A DNA stretch of 64,000 nt, from contig CM049318.1 of NCBI GenBank assembly GCA_026874595.1, positions 58,190,250-58,254,249 on the forward strand, read 5' to 3'. Below, piece after piece: positions 13,901 through 21,959 of the stretch. The position numbers and the translations under genes are program-made. Within the stretch, counting starts at the first letter, position 1, and each line of letters starts with the position of its first letter. The DNA is from Sipunculus nudus (lineage: Eukaryota > Annelida > Sipuncula > Golfingiida > Sipunculidae). The notes beneath the pieces were generated by a model. The model was not told where the DNA came from and searched no databases. It saw only the letters and a program-made list of their open reading frames with translations.

Positions 13901-16018
13901 TTACCTGTTTAGTTTTGAGAGGGTTTAGCATTACTTACCTGTTTAGTTTTGAGAGGGTTTAGCATTACCTACCTGTTTAGTTTTGAGAGGGTTTAGCATT
14001 ACTTACCTGTTTAGGTCTGGGACTGTGGGTGGTTTAGCATTACTTACCTGTTTAGGTCTGAGACTGTGGGTGGTTTAGCATTACTTACCTGTTTAGGTCT
14101 GAGACTGTGGGTGGTTTAGCATTACTAACCTGTTTAGTTTTGAGAGGGTTTAGCATTACTTACCTGTTTAGTTTTGAGAGGGTTTAGCATTACTTACCTG
14201 TTTAGTTTTGAGAGGGTTTAGCATTACTTACCTGTTTAGGTCTGAGATTGTTGGTGGTATAACATTACTTACCTGTTTAGGTCTGAGACTGTGGGTGGTA
14301 TAACATACTTACCTGTTTAGTTTTGAGAGGGTTTAGCATTACTTACCTGTTTAGTTTTGAGAGGGTTTAGCATTACTTACCTGTTTAGTTTTGAGAGGGT
14401 TTAGCATTACTTACCTGTTTAGGTCTGAGATTGTTGGTGGTATAACATTACTTACCAGTTTAGGTCTGAGACTGTGGGTGGTATAACATTACTTACCTGT
14501 TTAGTTTTGAGAGGGTTTAGCATTACTTACCTGTTTAGGTCTGTGGGTGGTTTAGCATTACCTACCTGTTTAGATCTGAGACTGTGGTGGTTTAGCATTA
14601 CCTACCTGTTTAGGTCTGAGACTGTGGGTGGTTTAGCATTACTTACTTGTTTAGGTCTGAGACTGTGGGTGGTTTAGCATTACTTACCTGTTTAGGTCTG
14701 AGACTGTGGGTGGTTTAGCATTACTTACCTGTTTAGGTCTGAGACTGTGGGTGGTTTAGCATTACTTACCTGTTTAGGTCTGAGACTGTGGGTGGTTTAG
14801 CATTACTAACCTGTTTTGTTTTGAGAGGGTTTAGCATTACTTACCTGTTTAGTTTTGAGAGGGTTTAGCATTACTTACCTGTTTAGTTTTGAGAGGGTTT
14901 AGCATTACTTACCTGTTTAGTTTTGAGAGGGTTTAGCATTACATACCTGTTTAGGTCTGAGATTGTTGGTGGTATAACATTACTTACCTGTTTAGGTCTA
15001 AGACTGTGGGTGGTATAACATTACTTACCTGTTTAGTTTTGAGAGGGTTTAGCATTACTTACCTGTTTAGTTTTGAGAGGGTTTAGCATTACTTACCTGT
15101 TTAGTTTTGAGAGGGTTTAGCATTACTTACCTGTTTAGTTTTGAGAGGGTTTAGCATTACTTACCTGTTTAGGTCTGAGATTGTTGGTGGTATAACATTA
15201 CTTACCTGTTTAGGTCTGAGACTGTGGGTGGTATAACATTACTTACCTGTTTAGTTTTGAGAGGGTTTAGCATTACTTACCTGTTTAGGTCTGTGGGTGG
15301 TTTAGCATTACCTACCTGTTTAGATCTGAGACTGTGGTGGTTTAGCATTACCTACCTGTTTAGGTCTGAGACTGTGGGTGGTTTAGCATTACTTACCTGT
15401 TTAGGTCTGAGACTGTGGGTGGTTTAGCATTACTTACCTGTTTAGGTCTGAGACTGTGGGTGGTTTAGCATTACTTACCTGTTTAGGTCTGAGACTGTGG
15501 GTGGTTTAGCATTACTTACCTGTTTAGGTCTGAGACTGTGGGTGGTTTAGCATTACTAACCTGTTTTGTTTTGAGAGGGTTTAGCATTACTTACCTGTTT
15601 AGTTTTGAGAGGGTTTAGCATTACTTACCTGTTTAGTTTTGAGAGGGTTTAGCATTACCTACCTGTTTAGTTTTGAGAGGGTTTAGCATTACTTACCTGT
15701 TTAGGTCTGTGGGTGGTTTAGCATTACCTACCTGTTTAGATCTGAGACTGGGTGGTTTAGCATTACCTACCTGTTTAGGTCTGAGACTGTGGGTGGTTTA
15801 GCATTACCTACCTGTTTAGATCTGAGACCGTGGGTGGTTTAGCATTACCTACCTGCTTAGGTCTGAGACTGTGGGTGGTTTAGCATTACTTACCTGTTTA
15901 GGTCTGAGACTGTGGGTGGTTTAGCATTAACATATCTTCCATGAGGTCTAAACCTCATCTGATTTATCAGCCAGTCATGAAGATCTGTGGCCAGATCACC
16001 AGCAGCCTTTCTCTCCAT
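1879..16018 (-). CDS. HAUS5: HAUS augmin-like complex subunit 5, 5' part (exons 1-6 of a longer gene)
   Basis: Augmin is an eight-subunit complex that binds spindle microtubules and recruits gamma-tubulin to nucleate branches; HAUS5 is one of its long coiled-coil subunits. I assembled six minus-strand exons from splice sites and frame. The joined product starts MERKAAGDLATDLHDW, then SDLNR joins ICRGPSVDVWKW, then HVHHAE joins YVRKVKQNLAMYP. That order and spacing match my recollection of the vertebrate HAUS5 N terminus, where an arginine and a Cys-Leu precede a D-x-W motif, then HVH, then a V-K-K-x-x-x-N-L motif. Exon 4 adds a heptad-rich coiled coil, as expected next in the family. About 220 residues are present, against roughly 630 in vertebrates; the remainder must lie left of position 1. 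Intron phases agree at every junction (2, 2, 2, 1, 2). Exons 1-4 are well supported, 5 and 6 less so. Confidence 0.8.
2235..2400 (-). CDS. HAUS5: HAUS5 exon 5 (probable; left edge uncertain)
   Basis: The acceptor TTATTCAG opens in phase 1, matching the end of exon 4. The peptide begins ISSTKTSAVIADTRRRSALV and continues through a basic, helical-looking stretch ending VYDEYAKR. This resembles the region after the first HAUS5 coiled coil, where a T-R-R motif also occurs. Two donors are possible: AAAAGG|GTCAAA at 2279, or GGAGG|GTCAGT at 2235. The second keeps phase with exon 6 and was chosen. Neither is a strong donor. Confidence 0.55.
4045..4550. repeat. Approximately 250-bp tandem duplication
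   Basis: Two diverged copies start at CTAGTTCCATAATC (4045) and CTAGTTCCGTAATC (4298). Each runs through a GGTTCRGRCACCA segment, a GCATATATTATGA segment and TTGATGTCCCATTGAA, and ends in TTTAATTAGCC. The spacing is about 253 bases. Overlapping minus-strand reading frames of 72-97 codons across it have no coding character. Confidence 0.6.
6106..6272. mobile_element. Small inverted-repeat element, Tc1/mariner (pogo)-like MITE
   Basis: About 167 bases bounded by TACAGTGGAACCTGT on the left and an imperfect inverted copy, ACAGGTTTAACTGTGTA, on the right. The interior carries repeated GACCACCTGTCTTATAAGAC motifs. Ends of the CAGTGGAACCTGTC type flanked by TA are widespread in animal genomes and are generally attributed to pogo/Tigger-derived non-autonomous elements. 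No transposase is present. Confidence 0.55.
7856..8043 (-). CDS. HAUS5: HAUS5 exon 4, coiled coil
   Basis: This is a 188-base exon with acceptor ACTCAG and strong donor GCAAG|GTAATG. It encodes 62 codons beginning HARQKASQQYTVRF and ending HLEKDIKQLEQEIQEQ. It is rich in Glu, Lys, Gln and Leu with heptad spacing, as expected for the first coiled coil of HAUS5, which packs against other augmin subunits. The start phase needs a preceding exon ending in phase 2, which exon 3 supplies with the GTAGCA donor. Confidence 0.75.
8044..9597. other. HAUS5 introns 2 and 3
   Basis: Introns on either side of the 48-base exon 3. I see no further exons, tandem repeats or inverted repeats of note. The exception is a small perfect hairpin near 9113-9130 (CGAGAGCT, 2-base loop, AGCTCTCG). 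Confidence 0.45.
8635..8682 (-). CDS. HAUS5: HAUS5 exon 3 (48-base microexon)
   Basis: The acceptor TTCCCAG is clear. Read in phase 2 it gives YVRKVKQNLAMYPCL, which corresponds in length and spacing to the V-K-K-I-R-G-N-L stretch after the HVH motif of vertebrate HAUS5. The donor is GTAGCA, weaker than consensus. It is preferred because it ends the exon in phase 2, as exon 4 requires; a GTATAT donor 23 bases further downstream would break the frame. The left edge is therefore less certain than the right. Confidence 0.65.
9598..9660 (-). CDS. HAUS5: HAUS5 exon 2
   Basis: This is a 63-base exon of phase 2 at both ends. A pyrimidine-rich acceptor (TTTTTCCTTCAG) precedes it, and a GTGGGT donor follows. 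It encodes ICRGPSVDVWKWVIGHVHHA plus split codons. The C-x-G-x-x-x-D-x-W core followed by H-V-H is the best family match in the window and is what identified the gene. The small plus-strand reading frame across it is a shadow. Confidence 0.8.
10029..10217 (-). CDS. Orphan 63-codon exon candidate inside HAUS5 intron 1
   Basis: The minus strand carries a 189-base open interval of phase 0 at both ends, between an acceptor (TCTGGCCTAG) and a GTCAGT donor. The peptide begins GQETDRLEQMSQGLKFVAGC and continues through HALGGLITAVKAKEIRDD to LLHEEGVIIDGALSFTK. Its composition looks protein-like, with mixed helix-forming residues and no low complexity. It does not belong to the HAUS5 chain: exon 1 to exon 2 joins in phase 2 and is complete without it. 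It may be an exon of another gene, a relic of a duplication, or a chance opening. I do not recognise the family. Confidence 0.35.
10502..10555. repeat. Solitary outlying unit of the HAUS5 splice-junction minisatellite
   Basis: One complete unit and part of a second (ACTTACCTGTTTAGGTCTGA onward, then CAGCATTACTAACC) lie about 500 bases left of the main array. They are more diverged than the array units and are separated from them by unrelated sequence. This suggests that the motif was duplicated locally before, or independently of, the big expansion. The coding-strand donor GTAAGT is intact in the first unit. Confidence 0.7.
11060..15929. repeat. Minisatellite of HAUS5 exon 1/intron 1 splice-junction units
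   Basis: About 4.9 kb of head-to-tail units in two main lengths. The 41-base type reads, on the minus strand, GTAAGTAATGCTAAACCACC then CACAGTCTCAGACCTAAACAG. The 34-base type reads GTAAGTAATGCTAAACCCTC then TCAAAACTAAACAG. Variants with TATAAC or TTGTTGG substitutions recur. Nearly every unit contains CAG|GTAAGT on the minus strand, the HAUS5 coding strand. The right-most unit is the last 38 bases of HAUS5 exon 1, so coding exon and array are continuous. A higher-order period of about 1,690 bases is visible. The identical plus-strand 67-codon frames at 12784, 13534, 14474 and 15224 are by-products of the repeat. Not a CRISPR array: there are no unique spacers. Confidence 0.95.
15894..16018 (-). 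CDS. HAUS5: HAUS5 exon 1, with start codon
   Basis: The ATG at 16018-16016 opens 41 codons plus 2 bases, ending at a perfect donor (AAACAG|GTAAGT). The upstream in-frame acceptor TTACAG at 16034 implies a 5' UTR exon further right. The start was chosen because MERKAAGDLATDL aligns with the vertebrate HAUS5 N terminus at the expected distance from the D-x-W motif. The last 13 codons (from VNAKPPTVSDL on) come from sequence that is also the minisatellite unit. The exon therefore ends inside the first repeat copy, with only the splice site separating coding from non-coding copies. Confidence 0.8.
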
Positions 16019-16033
16019 CTTACAGTAAGGATC

Positions 16034-17520
16034 CTGTAACATGACATGACATTACACACTTACACATTTTATTAAACACTTGCACTTTACTATTCTTGCA
16101 TTCAGACATGTCTGCACAAATTCATTAGGGATGAGTTTTCCATGAGTTGAGTTGACTGGTAGGCCAGGTTGACGTAATTAGCTTCTAATAGATGAAAGCT
16201 GCAAAAGACCCTTCATGAAACTAGGGAACCATGGGCCTTGATGCTCAGCTGAAATTGTCTATAACTAAGGATATTTTATGAACTTTTTTCAAGTTTGCCA
16301 TGTTTCAACTGTAAACCATATTCTGAACATCTGCTGGGGAATTCAATAACATTTCGGTAATTTCAAGGAAATAACATATTTTGTGACCCCCTTTGAGATA
16401 TTTTGTCTAGAACATTCAAATCTATTTTTAGTGACTAAAGGGGAATTTCCATTAGTTTAAAATAAAGTAGGGTGGGGAGTAGCTATATATGTGGCCTTAA
16501 CTAAGTCTTACTCCAGCCAGGGCCCCATGTGAGCACCCGGTTCTTGGGCTAGGTACAGGGTAGCCCTGGCTCCTGTGCTCTCCCTATGATAGACTGTCTG
16601 AGAGCCCTAGGTGATCCTTTCAGAAAACTAGAGACATTCCATTAGACAATAAAATTCTGATATTTCTGCAATATCCCCACTTGACAATAAAATTCTGATA
16701 TTTCTGCATTGTCTCCACTTAACAACAAATTCTGATATTTCTGCCAAAAGTGTTGTATTCATCATGAAACAAAGATATTTTATCAAATCATTTGACAAAT
16801 GTGAGTATGTGACATAGCACTTCAACATTTTCCACTTTTAATGTCATTCAAAAAAATATTGTCCTTATAAATATAAGGGGTGACAAGCTGTGAACAATGT
16901 CTGTTCTGGGTTTCTCCCAGCCTCAACTGGTGCCTTAGTACAATGTATTAATTGTAGGCATTGTGGCATGGTGAGCAAAGGTCACACAGGTCATTGTTTC
17001 AGATTCTGAGACAGTTTCAAGCAAAAGGATTACAAAGTTTTAAAAGTTAGTCTTTTTTTTCATACCTGAATAAAAAAATTTCCCAAAATTTTGGTCATTC
17101 AAATTAAGTACTATTTCTGCCTTTGATTACTTAAGGTTCCCTTTCATAAAAGCAATATTTGATTTTATACAATTTTTTTCCTGAAAGGGGTTTTAGGTAC
17201 TTGAAGTTTTCAATGCGGCAGTATCCAGTTTCTTAAACTGTCAGAATATTCACCAAAAACCATTGAAAACCAACCAAAAACACTGAAAAACCAATGTTTA
17301 AACTGAATTTAAAAGAAAATAATGCCAAAACATTGCATCTTCAAGATTATTCATTGAACCACTTTTAAAGTTTTGTACACAGTTTTCAGTACATGCTTTT
17401 AAATTTTATTCACTGAAACAAAAGATTTAGTTAATTTTATAAAATAAAACATCTTTTCAGATAAAGTTTACACACTGTTGGTTGAATGACAGATAAACAA
17501 TATCATTATGTTACCTACTA
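16034..17520. other. Non-coding stretch upstream of HAUS5 exon 1
   Basis: This should be a HAUS5 5' UTR intron, since exon 1 has its own acceptor at 16034. A short tandem triplication lies at 16640-16744: three copies of about 45 bases with the core AATTCTGATATTTCTGC. A weak relative of the GACCCATGGGTC repeat occurs near 16216-16250. Otherwise I see nothing. Confidence 0.5.
16640..16744. repeat. Approximately 45-bp tandem triplication
   Basis: Three diverged copies with the core AATTCTGATATTTCTGC separated by ATATCCCCACTTGACA-type linkers. Confidence 0.6.
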
Positions 17521-19131
17521 TCTGAGCTATAATTGTATCCGCCAAAACGAAGTTTTGCGGATACTATGTTTTTGACCGGGTTCCGCCGCCGCCGCCGCCG
17601 CCGCGTTCGTTTCCGGAGAACTCCTCTGAGACTACTGGACAGATTTTTCCGAAACTTACACAAATTATCGGGTCACATGTGAACTGGTGCCTAACCAAGT
17701 GACCTTGACCTCTGACCTTTCGTCTCTGCCCAGCGTCCGTTTGTGCGTCTGTTTCCACACATAAACCCATATATCTCGGGAACCGTTTGACCAATCCGGA
17801 AAAAATTTTTTACACAAATGTAGCCCTGGGAAAGCTTTATAACATACACAACAAAAGGTGGCGCCACCTGCAACCATGTTTGCACAGTGTCCATCTGTTC
17901 ATCTGCCTAGGGTTAAAATCACTCATATCTCTGCAGTGATTTGACTAATTCACCTAAAATTCGGCATGCATATACATCCTAGATAGCTTTCTCGATTTTG
18001 TGACAGGTGGCGCCACCTACATTCACGTTAAAGCTCCACACATAATCCCATATATCTCGGGAACCATTTGACCGATCCAGAAAAAATTTTTACACAAATG
18101 TAGCCCTGGGATAGCTTTATAACATACACAACAAAAGGTGGCGCCACCTGCAACCATGTTTGCACAGTGTCCATCTGTTCATCTGCCTGGGGTTATATCA
18201 CTCATATCTCTGCAGTGGTTTGACTAATTCACCTAAAATTCGGCATGCATATACATCCTAGATACCTTTCTCGATTTTGTGACAGGTGGCGCCACCTACA
18301 TTCACGTTAACGCTCCACACATAATCCCATATATCTCGGGAACCGTTTGACCGATCCGGAAAAAATTTTTACACAAATGTAGCCCTGGGATAGCTTTATA
18401 ACATACACAACAAAAGGTGGCACCACCTGCAACCATGTTTGCACAGTGTCCATTTGTTCATCTGCCTGGGGTTAAAATCACTCATATCTCTGCAGTGGTT
18501 TGACTAATTCACTTAAAAATCAGCATGCATATACATCCTAGATAGCTTTCTTGATTTAATGACAGGTGGCGCCACCTACATTCACGTTAACACTCCACAC
18601 ATAAATCCATATATCTCAGGAACCGTTTGACCGATCCGGAAAAATTTTTTACACAAATGTAGCCCTGGGATAGCTTTATAATATACACAACAAAAGGTGG
18701 CGCCACCTGCAACCATGTTTGCACAGTGTCCATTTGTTAATCTGCCTGGGGTTAAAATCACTCATATCTCTGCAGTTGTTTGACTAATTCACCTAAAATT
18801 CGGCATGTGTATACATCCTAGATAGCTTTCTTGATTTTATGACAGGTGGCGCCACCTACATTCAAGTTTATGCTGCAGACATCCAAGCTCATATCTCGGG
18901 AACCGTTTGACCAATCAGGAAAAAAATTTTACACAAATGTAGCCCTTGGATAGTTTCTCGTTCAAATAACAGGTGGCGCCACCTACAATCATGTTTATGT
19001 GGCAGAGATCCATTCTAATATTTAACACGTAACTCTATATCCCCTTGCCACTCAATCAATGCCTTACTTCACCCGTCCTTCTCTGATTTTGGCGGATACA
19101 CGTAGTCGCTTGTCGACTACCCGTATTCTAG
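17521..19131. mobile_element. Non-autonomous Helitron/Helentron-like element with internal tandem repeats
   Basis: The 1,611-bp interval fits the Helitron end rules. It starts TC after a host A and ends CTAG before a host T. A perfect 7-bp hairpin (GTAGTCG, loop CTTGT, CGACTAC; 19102-19120) lies 7 bases before CTAG. Just inside both ends are perfect 14-base subterminal inverted repeats, TGTATCCGCCAAAA (17534) and TTTTGGCGGATACA (19087). These, together with the internal tandem array, are features described for Helentron-associated elements (DINE-1/pearl type) in insects and bivalves. A GCC-repeat tract lies at 17581-17603. No Rep/helicase is encoded, so transposition would rely on an autonomous relative. 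Confidence 0.65.
17755..18985. repeat. 280-bp tandem array inside the Helitron-like element
   Basis: TGTTTGCACAGTGTCC recurs at 17877, 18157, 18436 and 18716, a period of 279-280 bases, giving about four and a half copies. Each unit carries two copies of the palindrome AGGTGGCGCCACCT and the phrases ATATCTCGGGAACCGTTTGA and GTAGCCCTGGGATAGCTTTA. Copies are 90-95% alike by eye, so the array is fairly young or homogenised. Confidence 0.85.
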
Positions 19132-19139
19132 TTTATTAC

Positions 19140-20860
19140 TGGAATTAATATTCAATTTCACACCTGGTGAAGTTTTTACTCTTCTGAAGTAAGGAATTCC
19201 TTATTTGATAAACATTCACACTTTCACAGCAATACACCACTTTGTGGATACAACAAAATGTGCACTTTAACCATTGTAACCCTGGTGGTATAATACAAAA
19301 TCTAACAAGTGACCCGTGGGTCATGACGCTCAGCTGACTGGGAAGAGATTTTCAAAAGGAAATTTTATCATCTGAATGGTAGTATATACCCATTCAACTG
19401 AAGCATCAAACAGATTAAAGAATAAGCCAAGATTGTATCTGAATTTATATATCTCAAAATATGGGAAAAAATGCGTAAACTTTAAAAAAAAAATACAGGT
19501 GGTTCCACCAGTCTGCAGAAACTAATAACAAGTGACCCATGGGTCATGACGCTCAGCTGCCAAGCATGACCTGTGACATCATGGACTGAGATTCACAACT
19601 TCCAGTCAAATTTTGAAGAACCAATTTGCGAATTTGTTGAAAATTTTCTATGACAACAGAAATATATATCACCTATGTCTGGTTAAAACACAGTGAATTG
19701 ATGGTCTGAGGAAAATGCATGATTGTTAAGCTATCAGGAACTATTCCAACAGCTTGCTTGAAACCTGTCAGTCTCAAAAGGAACACCACAAAGGGCAAAT
19801 ATAAGATCAAAATATATAGCAAAAATCAAGGAAATACATGCAAGAATTATTGAGAAACAGGTGCTTCTGTATGAATTTTTATTCAATACAAGCCAACTGT
19901 ACTGCACTTTTATAAATGATGGTAATATTTATTCAGAAATTGACCCAATCCTTTACAAGATAACATAAATATACATCCAACTGCATTCACTTTAACTGTT
20001 CTTGAGATAATATGATCAAAAGGAATTAAAAGATGGTTGCCTGGTGGCCATATTGGACTTCTGACAAGTCTGAAATCAGACAACAAACATTCTCTAAATC
20101 TGACCAAACATTAAAGAAAAATTACTGAAACTGCCCTGAAGAAAGAATTTCTAAGATGGCTAACTGGCAGACATAATGGATTTCTGACAAGTATGACATT
20201 TGATATCACACATTCTCCAATAAGAGACCAAACTTGGGGCAAATTATCCAGTAATAAATGCCCAAAATAATTCAAAAGGCATGTCCAGGCCCTCATATCA
20301 GATTTATAGATATGCAATTGTAAAAAGTGTAAGTCCAATATTTTTTATTATCACTCTGCTTTTCAATGGGGTCAGCAGGGTAGGTAAACTGCCAAACCTG
20401 AAAGAAAAGAAATGCAGAAAGCATGACTAAGAGTCTTGAAATAAAACAAAAAGCCATCTTAAATCAAGCTACACATCCACATATTATGAGAACAAACACT
20501 TGCTTTTATATGTGGTGATATATATTAAAATATTCAGATATCTAGGAAACTAAGTTTATTGCTAGGATTCCATAAAATAAACTGCAAAATGTTCCCATCA
20601 TCTTATAAATCAGTAGCTAAACCTTAATACTATACTCTCATAGTCTTAATGCCTGGCTGAAGCATTCTGACAACAGTGTTTTTGTTATGAAGTAACTAGG
20701 TACTTATCACTGAGCCTTATCTCTTTATAGGCTGATACAAAAGGGAGTCATATGTCACCAGTGTCACTCACAATTACAGCCACACAGGGAGATGTACCAG
20801 CTGGAGTGGGATGGTTATATATACAAGAAAAAATAGAGATGGTCTATAAAATAAGTACTT
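19140..20860. other. Intergenic/intronic sequence with GACCCATGGGTC repeat copies
   Basis: No gene seen. Two copies of ACAAGTGACCCRTGGGTCAT followed by GACGCTCAGCTG occur near 19309-19337 and 19529-19560. The same leader occurs at about 3220 and 26553. The core GACCCATGGGTC is a 12-bp perfect palindrome. The remaining sequence is AT-rich and unremarkable. Confidence 0.5.
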
Positions 20861-20867
20861 GTGAACA

Positions 20868-21872
20868 TCCCTGACCTATGACCTTGGCCTTTTGCCCATA
20901 TATCAACTGGATTCTTTCTAAATGATGGGTAACTACTGACCACTTAAATCTGGTGTAATAACTTGGTAACCAATGGGTGAATAACTTTGACCTGCAACCT
21001 TTAACCTGCTGACCAGCTGACCCCAAAATCAATAAGTTATTTATTCAAGCAAAAAGACCCATAAATATGAAGTTTGAGTCAAACTGAGTGATGCATAGAT
21101 GTGGCATATGTGAAAGACTGAAGGTTTGGGTTGAACAGTTACACTTGAAATATGCTCACAAGCATTTAGAACAATTAAATATTGTGACCTTGACCTTTGA
21201 CTTTTTGACCTCAACATCAATAGGCTTCTTCCCTTATTGGTAGGTAAGCCATATATGACAGATGGAAGGTACAGATTGAAAAGTTTGCCTAAAAATAACT
21301 CCACGCAAGAAGTGGGTGCTGTGAACTTGACCTTTGACCTCAAAATCAACAGGTCTTTTCCCCTGTTGGCAGAGAAGCGATATCAGTGCTGGAAGGTTTG
21401 GAATGAAAAGTCTAGCTTGAAATGTGTCCACTACCTTTTCAAAGAAGTGGATCCTGTGACCCTGACCTTTGACCTTGTGACCTCAAAATCTATAGGATTC
21501 TTCTCCAACTTAGTATGTGAGCTATATGTGAAAGATCAAGGAATTGGGATGAAAGGGTTGGCTTGAAATGCATCCACAGGCTTTTTTTTAAAGAAGAGGC
21601 TCCTGTGACCTTGACCTTTGACCTTTTGACCTTAAAAAAATTATGGTTCTTCCCCTGTTGGTAGGTGAGCTGTATGTGAAAGATGGAAGGTTTGGGATGA
21701 AAATTTTGTCTCAAAGAGTTATTTCTGGGGGGTGCAAACACACCCCATAACTTCGAGAATATAGGTCGCAGTGACCTAATTTCAGGTTTGCAAGGAGATC
21801 TTTTTATAACCTCTAAGACTGCATAGGGTTCATGGCCCTAGCCCCTAAGGTTACGATTTGTGCCCTGCTAAC

Positions 21873-21903
<31 letters not shown>

Positions 21904-21958
21904 TGCCGGACAAAGACCCATCGCTATAGCCCAGCATGACTGAAAGTCAGCTGAGCTA
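20868..21958. repeat. Approximately 140-bp tandem repeats with TGACCTTTGACC motifs, ending in an AGCTGAGCTAAAAA terminus
   Basis: GTGACCTTGACCTTTGACC recurs near 21184, 21324, 21456 and 21606, with a weaker unit near 20875. Units are spaced 130-150 bases and share CTTCCCCTGTTGGTAGGTGAG and GGAAGGTTTGGGATGAAAAG segments. The right end is a GGACGGACGGCC-rich tract and a conserved terminus: CATCGCTATAGCCCAGCATG, then ACTGAAAGTCAGCTGAGCTA, then AAAA. The same terminus closes the next elements. The small reading frames here have no coding support. Confidence 0.75.
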
Positions 21959-21959
21959 A

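Noticed and set aside
11950-15427. Repeated 65-67 codon plus-strand frames (for example MGGITLLTCLVLRGFSITYLF)
   Set aside because: They are translations of the minisatellite on the strand opposite HAUS5. Their identity reflects repeat identity, and they have no start context or splice logic.
11060-15929. CRISPR array
   Set aside because: Units are contiguous with no unique spacers, variants follow a higher-order period, and the genome is eukaryotic.
17564-17894. Minus-strand frames of 67-76 codons with a Gly run
   Set aside because: Located in the Helitron-like element; the Gly run is the GCC trinucleotide tract.
21041-21741. Overlapping 65-109 codon frames on both strands
   Set aside because: They follow the 140-bp tandem repeat with TGACCTTTGACC; openings recur at each unit.
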